From: Pseudoalteromonas spongiae UST010723-006
GTDB taxonomy: Bacteria; Pseudomonadota; Gammaproteobacteria; Enterobacterales; Alteromonadaceae
Length of the DNA stretch: 64,000 bases
Direction of reading: 5' to 3'
Assembly: GCF_000238255.3 (NCBI RefSeq)
Contig: NZ_CP011040.1
Coordinates: forward strand, 992,001 to 1,056,000
Part shown: positions 1-9,623 of the stretch, piece by piece
Layout: every line of letters starts with the position of its first letter
How positions within the stretch are numbered: position 1 is the first letter of the stretch
Translations under genes and position numbers: made by a program
The notes under the pieces: model-generated
What the model was told of the DNA's origin: nothing
What the model saw: the letters and a program-made list of their open reading frames with translations, nothing else
The model's database searches: none

Positions 1-204
1 CCCGCGCTCTACCGCAAAGTTATGTGCTAAATTATTAAGTAATTGTGTTAACTCAATAACCTCGTTTATATGAGTTTGAGCTGTCACTTGTACTTCGCTG
101 TTTTTATTTAATTGGTAAATTAAAAATCCACTAAGCACACTGGGAATAAGCAAAATAAGAAGGAGCTTAAGAACAATCGGTAGGTTTTTTAGCATTGTGT
201 GCAT
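1..204 (-). CDS. N-terminal part of a membrane sensor (NIT-like domain), cut by window edge
   Basis: Open reading frame on the minus strand that starts at ATG 204 (a second ATG at 195 is possible) and runs off the left edge after 68 codons. The visible protein has a short start, a hydrophobic segment at residues 8-31 (signal anchor), then an amphipathic stretch ending in a HNFAVERG-like motif. A helix followed by 'xxERG' shortly after the first membrane segment is typical of the nitrate/nitrite-sensing (NIT) periplasmic domain of chemotaxis receptors, cyclases and kinases. The output domain is outside the window, so the function is only inferred. It could equally be another four-helix sensor. 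Confidence 0.55.
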   Translation of the reverse strand, partial: MHTMLKNLPIVLKLLLILLIPSVLSGFLIYQLNKNSEVQVTAQTHINEVIELTQLLNNLAHNFAVERG

Positions 205-292
205 CCCTAAGTTTGGCAAGCAAAGCAGTTAAATGATACGACTCCTCTTTCACAATAGTTTAATTTCAGCAAAACAATATTTATTTATACAA

Positions 293-610
293 ATTAGGGT
301 CTGTTGACCTTTCAAGTTCGTTTTTGCAGCTGTTTGATTGGCTTTTATACAAGGCAGAGGCTGCGTGGCATAGTTATTCTATGTGAGTTAGCCGATAACA
401 CAGTAGAAAAGCCAATCAAGCGCTGCCTAAGGGTTCTATTGAACCTACATTTCTCATTTTTACTTAAATGGATTTAGGTAAGGGGCGAAGGCACGACGCG
501 GAAGGTTTGCTCGGTATTCACTTAGATTACTGAGCCACACATCTAGCGCCGCGATAAAAGCACGCTCTAAAAGAACAAAAATAGGACAGCAAAGTTCAAC
601 AGACCCTAAT
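293..610. repeat. MITE-like inverted-repeat element, 318 bp
   Basis: The element is bounded by terminal inverted repeats of 20 bp: positions 293-312 begin ATTAGGGTCTGTTGA, and the reverse complement of 591-610 matches at 19 of 20 positions. Inside lies a second perfect 13-bp inverted pair (334-346 and 407-419, TTGATTGGCTTTT and its complement), so one end can fold into a long hairpin. No open reading frame of useful size is present. This structure fits a non-autonomous miniature transposable element. I recognise similar GGGTCTGTTGA-ended elements as dispersed repeats in Pseudoalteromonas-type genomes, but that is from memory. No clear target-site duplication is visible. It fills most of the intergenic gap at 205-640. 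Confidence 0.75.
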
Positions 611-643
611 TATCTACTCGTAACGGATTACCAAGGCAAACAA

Positions 644-666
644 AAAAGCGCGTAAAACGCGCTTTT
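644..666 (-). terminator. Rho-independent terminator of the rhlE-like gene
   Basis: Ten-bp perfect stem (644-653 with 657-666, AAAAGCGCGT and complement) and a 3-nt loop. Read on the minus strand it is followed by a run of T. It lies 57 nt after the helicase stop codon. Confidence 0.85.
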
Positions 667-723
667 AGATAAATTACTGTCGTAATTAACGACCATTAAA
701 TTTAGAAACAACCATGTGCACCG

Positions 724-1962
724 TTAATTTTTTTTACGGCGACGATTACTGCGTTGACCTAAAATACGCTTTTTATCTCGCTGTTTGCGAGATTTTGTTG
801 TGTTTTTTCTATCGTCTTTTGGCTCTCGGGTTAAATCCGGCTCAAATCCCGTTAACCATTGTGGGGTTAAACGTTCATCCAGTAATACTTCAATTTCTTC
901 CAACAACCAATTTTCGTCTAGGCTCACCAGTGAAATTGCAGTTCCTGCTTTACCTGCACGCCCAGTTCTCCCAATGCGGTGTACGTAATCCTCAGCGATA
1001 TACGGCAACTCAGCATTAATCACATAATCCAAACTCGGAATATCGATGCCACGCGCCGCAACGTCGGTTGCCACTAAAACACGTAACTCGCCGGCTCGAA
1101 ACTGCTCTAGCGCTTTATTTCGTGCGCCTTGAGATTTGTCGCCATGAATAGCCGTGGTTGGTAAACCGTCTTTATTGAGTTCTTTCGCAAGTTCATCGGC
1201 ATAATTTTTGGTACGCGTAAACACCAACACTTGATGCCAGTTGTTTTTTCCTATGGTGTAAGCGATTAACTCGCGCTTTCGTTCTTCGTCTACCGCATAA
1301 AATAATTGCTCAACTTTGGTCGCTGCGGTGTTAGGAGCATCTACCCCTACACGTTTTGGCTCATTTAGCCATTGCGATACATTATTGAGTACTTGCTCAT
1401 CAACCGTTGCCGAGAATAGCAAGGTTTGTCGTGTTAGTGGCACATGACGCATTATGCGCTTAATTTCACCCATAAACCCCATATCCAGCATACGATCTGC
1501 TTCATCGAACACTAAATACGCTAAATCTGACAACGAAAGTGTGCCTTTAATCAAATGATCGAGTAAACGGCCGGGCGTTGCTACAACAATTTGCGCGCCT
1601 TGTTTAAGTTGTTTTTCTTGTGGTCCAATATTTGCGCCACCGTACAAACACGCAACGTTCAATCCGCAGTTTTCACTGTACTGAGTACTCGCCTTTGCAA
1701 CTTGTTGCGCAAGCTCTCGTGTTGGCACTAAGATTAAGGCACTTACCGTATTCGATATCGGCTGACGTGATAACAGCTTATCGATAATGGGTAACATAAA
1801 CGCTGCCGTTTTACCGGTTCCTGTTTGCGCGTGCGCAATGATATCGTGGCCGGCCATAATCTCTGGAATAGCCAATGATTGAATAGGCGTGGCCGTATGG
1901 TAATCCAATCGCGTTAAGGTCTCGGACAAGTGAGAATTTAGGTTAAATGCTGAAAATGACAT
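724..1962 (-). CDS. rhlE: DEAD-box ATP-dependent RNA helicase, RhlE type
   Basis: Unwinds short RNA duplexes using ATP, probably during ribosome assembly or RNA turnover. The 412-residue protein has the whole DEAD-box core in order: Q motif (TPIQSLAIP), Walker A AQTGTGKT, PTRELAQQ, TPGR, DEAD (VFDEADRMLDMGF), SAT, VLVFTRTK, ARGIDIP and HRIGRTGR. The tract RKRELIAYTIGKNNW and the following region closely resemble E. coli RhlE, and the C-terminal tail is strongly basic (ending RSNRRRKKN), as expected for unspecific RNA binding. An upstream in-frame ATG at 1983 would add seven residues. I chose 1962 because family members start MSF. Neither start has a strong ribosome binding site. SrmB is the main alternative name. 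Confidence 0.85.
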   Translation of the reverse strand: MSFSAFNLNSHLSETLTRLDYHTATPIQSLAIPEIMAGHDIIAHAQTGTGKTAAFMLPIIDKLLSRQPISNTVSALILVPTRELAQQVAKASTQYSENCGLNVACLYGGANIGPQEKQLKQGAQIVVATPGRLLDHLIKGTLSLSDLAYLVFDEADRMLDMGFMGEIKRIMRHVPLTRQTLLFSATVDEQVLNNVSQWLNEPKRVGVDAPNTAATKVEQLFYAVDEERKRELIAYTIGKNNWHQVLVFTRTKNYADELAKELNKDGLPTTAIHGDKSQGARNKALEQFRAGELRVLVATDVAARGIDIPSLDYVINAELPYIAEDYVHRIGRTGRAGKAGTAISLVSLDENWLLEEIEVLLDERLTPQWLTGFEPDLTREPKDDRKNTTKSRKQRDKKRILGQRSNRRRKKN

Positions 1963-2164
1963 GAGGTTACAAGTGAAAAGCACATGCGAAAAATTATACC
2001 ATTAATCGTTGTGAAAAAAGCTAACTCACTGGCCTATTTGCCTAAAATCTAACAAAAAAACTAACATACACATATCACCTGAAATTTAAGCCACTGATTT
2101 TCAATAACTTTCGTTTTGGCTTAATTGTTGCCATAGTTAATAAAAACACCAAACGAGAATTCCT

Positions 2165-2701
2165 ATGATAAAAAATAAATTTCTATGGTGCGTTACTGTG
2201 TTAGTAGCATTGTTACAAGCTGCTGTTTTGTGCTGGCATTACTTTAATCCTAAGATTGTATTTATTGGTGTATTGGATGCGCCTTACCTACTTGATGTGC
2301 CATCTTGGTTTTCACTGATTATCATGCCTATTTTTTCATTGTGCTGTTTGCTTTTAATGCGAAAACGCCTTCAAAGTACGACTGTGAATCGTGGTAAAGC
2401 AACCACCTACGCACTAATCGGATTTGTATTTTCATTTAACTATGGTGCAACCCTTGCGGGCAGTTACTATTGGGCAATGGAGTTATACACTGTAATGTTA
2501 ATTATTGGCATCGCTGTGATTGCGTGTATCGTAAAATCATATCGTGCGGAATGTGTTTTTGGTTTTGCCTTGAGCCTTAGTTTTGTAATTGGCGCAGTTC
2601 AAGCCTTGGTATTAGCATTAGTGACTGCCACAGTGTGCTGGCTGCTTTACAAATGCCGCAAACTGCCATTACACTTCGCCCGAGATAATTCATTTACATA
2701 A
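2165..2701 (+). CDS. Hypothetical polytopic membrane protein
   Basis: A 178-residue protein not recognised as any named family. It contains about five hydrophobic segments (roughly residues 6-24, 41-64, 80-99, 104-124 and 133-160), short loops and a basic stretch (RKRLQ) after the second segment, so it is an inner-membrane protein. It is preceded by a 180-nt AT-rich region that probably holds its promoter and is followed 14 nt later by the MBL-fold lipoprotein gene, with which it may be co-transcribed. No catalytic motif is visible. Function unknown. Confidence 0.6.
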   Translation: MIKNKFLWCVTVLVALLQAAVLCWHYFNPKIVFIGVLDAPYLLDVPSWFSLIIMPIFSLCCLLLMRKRLQSTTVNRGKATTYALIGFVFSFNYGATLAGSYYWAMELYTVMLIIGIAVIACIVKSYRAECVFGFALSLSFVIGAVQALVLALVTATVCWLLYKCRKLPLHFARDNSFT

Positions 2702-2715
2702 TCATAAAAATATTA

Positions 2716-3792
2716 ATGAGTTCTAGGTATAAATTAACGATCTGCGCTCTGATTTCGCTGCTCGCAGGTTGTGCATCAAACAAGATCACAACAATAAATA
2801 ACCTTAACGCAGACGGAGCAAGCCTAAAGCAAGGGCGCTATATCAATCGCTACCCCGGTAATAAAACATACCCCTATAGCTGTGATGAAAATTGCTACCC
2901 TCCTACTGACGATATTCACTGCGAAAGTGATATGGAGCACTGCCAATACAGAGGTAAAAACCCAAAACTAACAACACACTCAGGCTATCAAATTCACTGG
3001 CTTGGTCATGCAAGCTTTGAAATTAAAACGCCATCCGGCAAGCGATTTTTATTTGATCCGGTATTTGATGAATTTGATTGGCCTGTAAATTGGGCGTTTC
3101 AGATGGCGAATGGCTTTGAGCGTCAATCACCCAAAAGCAAAGTGCAAAACCTAAGCGATGTCGACGCAGTGTTATATTCCCACTTACATTATGATCATTT
3201 TAATAAGCACGATATTGCGTTAATTGGCAACAAACCAAAATATTTGGTGCCGCTAAATTTTGCCAAGCACTTTGACCGCAACCACTACACCATTCACGAA
3301 ATGGATTGGTTTACAACGCATCTCGTTGCACAAACCAAAGTCCACTTTGTGCCTGCTCATCATTTTAATAGTCGAATTTGGGTGCCCTTTTTATACAATG
3401 ACGATAATCAGGCACTGTGGGGCGGTTGGGTATTAGAAGAAAACGGCAAAACTTTATTTTTTGCCGGCGACACAGGTTATTCAGATCATTTTAAAGATAT
3501 TCAACGTCAATATGGAGATATCGACGTGTGCTTACTACCAATCGCATCTTACTTTCACCAAGAGCACGAAACTTGGTATCGCTATGTACACACACGACCA
3601 GAAGACGCTATTGTGGCGGCAAACGATCTTAACTGCAAAGTAACCATTCCTTGGGGTTATGGCAATGCTAGTTGGCAAATGGGCGATCACAGTTCTCACT
3701 CCGCACTTTTTAGGCTGTTACACAACTTGAAAATCATTGAATCAGACAGTCAGTTTTATATTATGAACGAAGGCGAAAGGCTGTCCTTGTAA
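2716..3792 (+). CDS. MBL-fold metallohydrolase lipoprotein (NAPE-PLD / UlaG-like)
   Basis: A 358-residue envelope-anchored metallo-beta-lactamase-fold hydrolase. The N-terminus is a lipoprotein signal with lipobox LLAGC near residue 19. Residues around 95-115 read WLGHASFEI then FLFDPVF, and the metal-binding HxHxDH motif appears as SHLHYDHF, with later His/Asp ligands in PAHHF and FAGDTGYSDHF. This arrangement is that of the N-acyl-phosphatidylethanolamine phospholipase D / RomA branch of the fold. The substrate (a phospholipid-like phosphodiester or another ester) cannot be told from sequence. It has no strong Shine-Dalgarno sequence and lies just downstream of a membrane-protein gene, possibly translated from the same message. 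Confidence 0.8.
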   Translation: MSSRYKLTICALISLLAGCASNKITTINNLNADGASLKQGRYINRYPGNKTYPYSCDENCYPPTDDIHCESDMEHCQYRGKNPKLTTHSGYQIHWLGHASFEIKTPSGKRFLFDPVFDEFDWPVNWAFQMANGFERQSPKSKVQNLSDVDAVLYSHLHYDHFNKHDIALIGNKPKYLVPLNFAKHFDRNHYTIHEMDWFTTHLVAQTKVHFVPAHHFNSRIWVPFLYNDDNQALWGGWVLEENGKTLFFAGDTGYSDHFKDIQRQYGDIDVCLLPIASYFHQEHETWYRYVHTRPEDAIVAANDLNCKVTIPWGYGNASWQMGDHSSHSALFRLLHNLKIIESDSQFYIMNEGERLSL

Positions 3793-3861
3793 CACGAACT
3801 GCTGTAATAAAGTGTGTTAGTTTTTCGGTTTATTTAAGGCTATAAATACCAAAAAAAGAAG

Positions 3862-5562
3862 ATGCCTTTAGCTGCCATGTTGGTATTTTTACTATTATTT
3901 TTTAGTTTTTCAGCAAATGCCCAAATTACAGTAAACCAAGATCCAATTGCATTAACGCAATTTGATACGCATTATTATATTGATGAATCTCGTACACATA
4001 GTATCGCTGATATTCAAAATGCGCCGTTTTCCAGTGCAACCAACCGACTTACCCTAGGTACAAATGCAAAAACAACTTGGGTTCGATTTGCTTTGCACAA
4101 CTCCTCGGCTGTAAAAAAACAACTGTTTTTGCATGTGCCAGAGGCTTACCACACCGAGCAGTTAACCCTTTATCTAATTAGTGACAGCAACACACAAATA
4201 CGCCATTCGATTGACCTAGAAAACAATCAAGCTCATGAAATGTTATATGGTGGAACCGCAGTGTTTCCTTTAATACTTTCGCCTAACGAACGGTATCAGG
4301 TTTACTTAAAAAGTGATGTATTTTCACACCAATGGTTTACGCTTGCCATATACGATGAAACACAATCTAAACATGCCCTTGTAAGCGAAAATTATGATAT
4401 TGCCATCATGGTCGGCATGCTGTTGGCGCTGATGTTTTACAACGTCATATTGTTTTTATCATCACGTAAAAAAGAAAATATTTTCTATGCGCTGTATTTA
4501 GTCTCGGGTACAACGTGGATTGCCCTTTCCTATGGTTTTTTAGCAACCTTATTTGGCATTTACGGCAAATCCATGATGCATCTACACCTTTCGCTACTTA
4601 CCATGCCAAGCTTTCTGATCCTATTTATGATCAGTATTTTTGAAACCAAACGCCTATACCCGACTGAGCACAAAGCACTTATGTTTGTTTTACTGTTACT
4701 GGTATCTGATTTAGTGTTTGGCGTATTTGATATTATTGCAGCGTTAAAACCAGCAAGCACATTAGCCGCAATAATGATTGTGGTGACGTTAAGTGTCAGT
4801 CTCTCTATTTTAAAAAAAGGGAATCCGTTGGCAAAATACTTCTTATTTGGTCACGGTTTGTTTTTCACTTTTAACCTATTAGCCATCGGCTATTATAAAG
4901 GCCTATTACCAAATACTTATGTGACAAGTCACGGTGTCGGCATTGGCATTATGCTCGAATCATTTATGTTAGCGTTTATTATTTCGTACCGTATTCGTGT
5001 GTTAGAGCGCATAGAAAAGCAACAGGCAGCGCTGCAAGTGCAAGCAAATACCGACCCGCTAACGCAACTTTATAATCGACGTTACTTTGACCAAGCTACC
5101 GAAGCGGTATTAACTGATGATACGCGAACCCGTCCTGTTTGTATTGCCATTGCTGATATTGATTTTTTTAAGAAGTTTAACGACAAATACGGACACCAAG
5201 TAGGTGATGAAGTACTTGTGGTTTTTGCCGATATATTGCAAAAATTCACGCCAGATAATGCCATCGTCGCGCGACTTGGCGGTGAAGAATTTATCATTGC
5301 CCTGCCTAATCACAGCGAAAGCCAAGCATTTGCCTTAATTGATAAAGTACGCAAGCAAATCGAAAGCACCATCATTAGCTCGCATACACATGATGCCTTA
5401 TCAATAACGGCAAGCTTTGGTGTGTGTGAAATTGAGTCATTACTGAAACCAGCCATTATTAATGCTGACAAAGCACTTTACCGTGCAAAAGAAAATGGGC
5501 GAAATCAGGTAATGCCTTTTAGTACGCTGAGCGAACCTAGATTATCGTTACAAACACAATAA
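3862..5562 (+). CDS. 7TMR-DISM diguanylate cyclase
   Basis: A 566-residue membrane sensor that should make cyclic di-GMP. Order of parts: signal peptide ending ANA near residue 20; a periplasmic 7TMR-DISM extracellular domain (about 25-170) with the family's WVRFALHNSS signature; seven transmembrane helices (about 175-385); a short coiled coil; and a GGDEF domain (about 395-555). The active-site signature is GGEEF at residues 473-477, a catalytically competent variant. The RxxD inhibitory site expected just upstream of it is not seen, so product inhibition at that site may be absent. The DISM ectodomain is thought to bind small carbohydrate-like ligands; the signal here is unknown. It has its own intergenic region and appears monocistronic. 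Confidence 0.88.
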   Translation: MPLAAMLVFLLLFFSFSANAQITVNQDPIALTQFDTHYYIDESRTHSIADIQNAPFSSATNRLTLGTNAKTTWVRFALHNSSAVKKQLFLHVPEAYHTEQLTLYLISDSNTQIRHSIDLENNQAHEMLYGGTAVFPLILSPNERYQVYLKSDVFSHQWFTLAIYDETQSKHALVSENYDIAIMVGMLLALMFYNVILFLSSRKKENIFYALYLVSGTTWIALSYGFLATLFGIYGKSMMHLHLSLLTMPSFLILFMISIFETKRLYPTEHKALMFVLLLLVSDLVFGVFDIIAALKPASTLAAIMIVVTLSVSLSILKKGNPLAKYFLFGHGLFFTFNLLAIGYYKGLLPNTYVTSHGVGIGIMLESFMLAFIISYRIRVLERIEKQQAALQVQANTDPLTQLYNRRYFDQATEAVLTDDTRTRPVCIAIADIDFFKKFNDKYGHQVGDEVLVVFADILQKFTPDNAIVARLGGEEFIIALPNHSESQAFALIDKVRKQIESTIISSHTHDALSITASFGVCEIESLLKPAIINADKALYRAKENGRNQVMPFSTLSEPRLSLQTQ

Positions 5563-5709
5563 CTTAAGCAATAAAAACATATTTATTTACAAAACAGCGC
5601 GTTGTTAAACGTGTTCTATTTGCTATCTTGACGTATTTTCGTTAAAAACAAGCTAAGTTTTGCAGTTTTTAACGCAAAATAGAAATATTTAACGCTAAGG
5701 GAAATCTTA

Positions 5710-7806
5710 ATGAAAAAATCAATTCTTGCAGTTGCACTTGCAACTGCGTTTCTTGGTGGTTGTGGTGACCAACAAGCTGATACCGCTAAAGTAGAAAAAG
5801 AACAACAAGCGAAAGCACCTGTAGCCTCAAAAACAGCAACACAAACTAAAGCTGAACTTGGCAGCTTTGGGGTTGATCTGACTGCTCGTAATTTAGATGT
5901 GAAACCAGGTGACGACTTCTTTATGTACGCAAGTGGCACATGGTACGACAACTATGTAATGCCAGCGGATAAAACGCGCTTTGGTGCGTTTACTGCGCTA
6001 GCTGAACGCAGTGAAAAACAAGTTAAAGAAATCATCGACGATATCACAAGCCGTAAAGACCTAAATGCAGAAGAGCAAATGATTGCTGATTTCTACAATG
6101 CGTATATGGATGTTGAAACAATCAACAAAAAAGGCATTACGCCAATCCAAGGTTTACTTGATGAAATTGGTTCAGTTAAAAACACGGATGACTTAACGCG
6201 TATCTTTGGTAATGCGTGGCTAACAAGTGTGTCATCACCGATTGGCGGTGGCATGTGGTTTAACCGTTTAGACCCGAATCAATATGAAATGTCGATGGGC
6301 GCTGGCGGTTTAGGTTTACCAGATCGTTCATATTACCTTGAAGACAGTGAGCGTTTTGCTAAGACACGTGACGCATACGTTGCGCACATTGCAAGTGCAC
6401 TTAAGTTTGCTGGCGTTGACAACACAGAAGAGCGCGCAAAAGCAATTTTAGCGCTTGAAACTAAAATTGCCGAAGGCCATTGGCCACGTGAAAAGCGTCG
6501 TAATCGCGATTTAACATTAAACCAAATTAAGCGTACCGACCTTGCAAAAGAATACCCTGGTTTTAACTGGGATCTGTATTTTGAACAAACAGGTTATAAA
6601 GTACCGCAGCTAAATATGGCTCAGCCAGAACCAATCAAAGCCATGATTTCACTGATTAACGGTGAAGACATTAACGTTTGGAAAGATTACCTAACGTTTC
6701 ATGCGATCCGTGGTAATGCAAGCCTACTTTCTGAAGAAATCTATGCAAATAATTTCGAATTCTTCGGTAAAGAATTAAGTGGTCAACAAGAGCCGCGTCC
6801 ACGCTGGAAGCGTGCAATTGGTGCAATGTCAGGCACTGAATCAATGGGCTTTGCAATTGGTAAAGTATACGTAAAGCGTTACTTCCCTGAGTCATCAAAA
6901 GCACAAATGGCTGAGCTTGTAGAAAACCTTCGCACTGCACTTGGTGAGCGTATCGATGGTTTAGACTGGATGGGCGCCGAAACTAAGGTAAACGCAAAAG
7001 CGAAACTTGCAGCATTTAACCCTAAAATTGGTTACCCAGATGTATGGCAAGAGTTCGACGGCCTGAAAATCGCAAAAGATGATTTAATGGGTAATGTGCG
7101 TAACACGCGTCAATTCTTCCGTGCAGAAAGTGCAGCAAAAGAGCTAGAAAAAACAGATCGTAATCGTTGGGGCATGACACCACAGCGCGTAAATGCATAC
7201 TACAACAGCTCGTTTAATGAGATTGTATTCCCAGCTGCTATCTTACAGCCGCCATTCTTTGATCCAAACGCTGACGCGGCCGTTAACTATGGTGCGATTG
7301 GTGCGGTAATTGGTCACGAAATGGGTCACGGTTTTGATGATCAGGGTTCGAAATCTGACGCTAACGGTATTCAACGTAACTGGTGGACTGATTCAGACCG
7401 TGCTGCTTTTGAAGCAAAAGCAGACAAATTAGCTGAACAATACAGCAAGTACGAACCAATTCCTGATAACTTTGTAAACGGTCGTAACAGCTTAGGTGAA
7501 AACATCGGTGATGTGGGCGGCCTTGCAATGGCTTATCACGCGTATAAATTAAGCCTTAACGGTAAAGAAGCCGAAGTGATTGATGGCTTAACAGGCGATC
7601 AGCGTTTCTTCTTAGCGTGGGCACAAGTGTGGAAAGAAAAACGCACTGAGCAAAGCATGCTAAACCAATTGCGCGCGGGTACTCACGCACCAGGTCGTTT
7701 CCGTGCACTTGCGCCACGTAACCATGATGCTTGGTACAAAGCGTTTGATGTAAAAGAAGGTGATGCACTTTACCTTAAACCAGAAGAGCGTGTTCGCATC
7801 TGGTAA
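5710..7806 (+). CDS. pepO: M13-family zinc metallopeptidase lipoprotein (PepO/neprilysin-like)
   Basis: Secreted, membrane-anchored oligopeptidase of 698 residues, the usual size for bacterial M13 enzymes. It has a lipoprotein signal with lipobox LGGC (Cys about residue 19) followed by a Gln/Ala/Lys-rich linker. The long N-terminal M13 domain begins near residue 50 (GDDFFMYASGTWYDN). The catalytic HEMGH motif is at residues 536-540 and the third zinc ligand is Glu597 in ENIGDVGG, both intact. Substrate-binding NAYYNSSFNEIVFPA precedes the zinc motif as expected. The protein probably cleaves short peptides in the periplasm or at the outer surface. A strong terminator follows, so it is a single-gene unit. 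Confidence 0.92.
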   Translation: MKKSILAVALATAFLGGCGDQQADTAKVEKEQQAKAPVASKTATQTKAELGSFGVDLTARNLDVKPGDDFFMYASGTWYDNYVMPADKTRFGAFTALAERSEKQVKEIIDDITSRKDLNAEEQMIADFYNAYMDVETINKKGITPIQGLLDEIGSVKNTDDLTRIFGNAWLTSVSSPIGGGMWFNRLDPNQYEMSMGAGGLGLPDRSYYLEDSERFAKTRDAYVAHIASALKFAGVDNTEERAKAILALETKIAEGHWPREKRRNRDLTLNQIKRTDLAKEYPGFNWDLYFEQTGYKVPQLNMAQPEPIKAMISLINGEDINVWKDYLTFHAIRGNASLLSEEIYANNFEFFGKELSGQQEPRPRWKRAIGAMSGTESMGFAIGKVYVKRYFPESSKAQMAELVENLRTALGERIDGLDWMGAETKVNAKAKLAAFNPKIGYPDVWQEFDGLKIAKDDLMGNVRNTRQFFRAESAAKELEKTDRNRWGMTPQRVNAYYNSSFNEIVFPAAILQPPFFDPNADAAVNYGAIGAVIGHEMGHGFDDQGSKSDANGIQRNWWTDSDRAAFEAKADKLAEQYSKYEPIPDNFVNGRNSLGENIGDVGGLAMAYHAYKLSLNGKEAEVIDGLTGDQRFFLAWAQVWKEKRTEQSMLNQLRAGTHAPGRFRALAPRNHDAWYKAFDVKEGDALYLKPEERVRIW

Positions 7807-7822
7807 TCAAAATAGTACGTTT

Positions 7823-7850
7823 AAAAGCCCGGCTTAAGCTGGGCTTTTTT
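7823..7850 (+). terminator. Rho-independent terminator after the M13 peptidase gene
   Basis: Near-perfect hairpin (AAAAGCCC arm and GGGCTTTT arm around a GCTTAAGC core) followed by T residues, 17 nt after the stop codon. The rest of the gap, 7851-8133, is AT-rich, holds no supported gene, and must contain the nhaD promoter. Confidence 0.88.
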
Positions 7851-8133
7851 GTTAACACCACATGTTAATTTAACAAATGGCTGGATACTTTCATTTTACT
7901 TTATTCTAAACCGCCTTTATCACCTTTATTTTTGTATATGACGCAATCACTTAGCATTAAGCGTTCGTCAACTTAGCGTGGCACTCATAAATCACACATT
8001 CTTTTGATCTATTTCCGCTATTTGTCAATATTTTAGCCACTTAGACCTCTGTACTATGCAACTTGTTAAATATTTGTGTTAATGTTCGCGCGCTTTTTAA
8101 CAAACGCTGCAATTTTAATACAAGGCTTCACTC

Positions 8134-9588
8134 ATGAATAACAAGCTGTTTTTGTGTCTACTGTTATTCAGCTTTATGCTGTTTACTCCGACTTCAATGG
8201 CCGCCTCCACGGTCGGCTCTCCTCTTGATTTAACTGCGAGCACGCTGGGCTACATCTGTATCGCAATTTTCGTTTTAGCATACGCATTTGTGATGCTTGA
8301 AGAAAAATTACATATGCGTAAGTCCAAGCCAGTACTGGTTGCCGCAGGTTTGATTTGGATTTTAATTGGTAGTTATTACGTAAATAATGACTTGCCAGGG
8401 ATCACAGAAGCTGCGTTTAGACACAACTTGCTAGAATTTGCCGAGTTGATGTTGTTCCTATTAGTTGCCATGACCTACATTAATGCACTTGAAGAGCGTA
8501 GAGTATTTGATGCATTGCGCGCGTGGATGATCCGTAAAGGCTTTAGTTATCCTGTGCTTTTTTGGTTAACTGGTTGGTTATCATTCTTTATCTCGCCAAT
8601 TGCAGACAACTTAACCACCGCACTACTCATGTGTGCTGTGGTAATGAAAGTGGCTGAAGGCGACAAGAAGTTTATTAATTTGTGCTGTATTAACATTGTT
8701 ATTGCAGCTAATGCGGGTGGCGCATTTAGTCCATTTGGCGATATTACAACACTTATGGTGTGGCAAGCAGGCAAAGTCGAATTCCTTGAATTCTTTGCGT
8801 TATTCTTACCGTCAGTAGTTAATTACCTTGTACCAGCTGCGATTATGAGCTTCTTTGTTGAGCGTAAACAGCCAGCTGCAGCGCAAGTAGATGTTGAACT
8901 AAAGCGCGGCGCCATCCGCATCTTATGCCTATTTTTACTTACCGTAACCACAGCTGTATTGTGTCATAGCCTACTTCACTTACCACCAGTACTTGGCATG
9001 ATGATGGGTCTAGGTTATTTACAATTCTTTGGTTATTTCCTGCGTATGACATTACCAGGCTCTCTTGCACGTAAAAAAGCGCTTGCTGAAAGTAAAGGCG
9101 ATGAAAGACGCTTAAAATCATTGGGTAGCGTAGTACCGTTTGATGTATTTGCTAAAGTATCACGCGCAGAGTGGGACACCTTATTATTCTTCTACGGCAT
9201 CGTGGTGTGTGTTGGCGGTCTTGGTTTCTTGGGCTATTTAACATTAATGTCTGAAGCGCTATACGGCGGTATGTCAGCAACGACGGCAAACGTATTACTG
9301 GGGATGATTTCTGCGGTTATCGATAACATTCCAGTCATGTTTGCAGTACTTGCCATGTCGCCTGAATTATCACACGGTCAGTGGTTATTAATTACGCTTA
9401 CAGCAGGCGTGGGCGGTAGCTTGTTATCAATTGGTTCTGCGGCGGGTGTGGCATTAATGGGTCAGGCGCGTGGTTACTATACCTTCTTTGGTCATTTAAA
9501 ATGGGCACCGGTGATTGCGCTTGGTTATGCCGCAAGTATTTTGGTGCATTTATGGGTTAACTCTGAGTTATTTACCATTTATACCTAA
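8134..9588 (+). CDS. nhaD: Na+/H+ antiporter NhaD
   Basis: Inner-membrane sodium/proton antiporter of 484 residues with about 12 hydrophobic segments. The N-terminus carries a cleavable-looking signal (ending SMAAS near residue 24), also found in NhaD of vibrios and halophiles. Diagnostic ion-transporter-superfamily features are the SPIADNLTTALLMCAVV tract around residue 155 and the repeated SAVIDNIPVMFAVLAM tract around residue 393, which hold the paired Asp-Asn and Asn-Asp ion-site residues, plus NAGGAFSPFGDITTLMVW between them. It is expected to export Na+ (and Li+) at alkaline pH, fitting a marine host. It is preceded by a long leader region and followed by its own terminator. Confidence 0.92.
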   Translation: MNNKLFLCLLLFSFMLFTPTSMAASTVGSPLDLTASTLGYICIAIFVLAYAFVMLEEKLHMRKSKPVLVAAGLIWILIGSYYVNNDLPGITEAAFRHNLLEFAELMLFLLVAMTYINALEERRVFDALRAWMIRKGFSYPVLFWLTGWLSFFISPIADNLTTALLMCAVVMKVAEGDKKFINLCCINIVIAANAGGAFSPFGDITTLMVWQAGKVEFLEFFALFLPSVVNYLVPAAIMSFFVERKQPAAAQVDVELKRGAIRILCLFLLTVTTAVLCHSLLHLPPVLGMMMGLGYLQFFGYFLRMTLPGSLARKKALAESKGDERRLKSLGSVVPFDVFAKVSRAEWDTLLFFYGIVVCVGGLGFLGYLTLMSEALYGGMSATTANVLLGMISAVIDNIPVMFAVLAMSPELSHGQWLLITLTAGVGGSLLSIGSAAGVALMGQARGYYTFFGHLKWAPVIALGYAASILVHLWVNSELFTIYT

Positions 9589-9596
9589 CACACATT

Positions 9597-9622
9597 AAGG
9601 GAAGCATATGCTTCCCTTTTTT
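9597..9622 (+). terminator. Rho-independent terminator of nhaD
   Basis: Perfect 22-bp palindrome (9597-9618, AAGGGAAGCAT and complement) followed by TTTT, 8 nt after the nhaD stop and ending just before the convergent LysR gene. Confidence 0.88.
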
Positions 9623-9623
9623 A

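Noticed and set aside
714..1019. 101-codon plus-strand frame opposite the rhlE-like gene
   Set aside because: It is antisense to a clear helicase, has a low-complexity composition and no ribosome site; a shadow frame.
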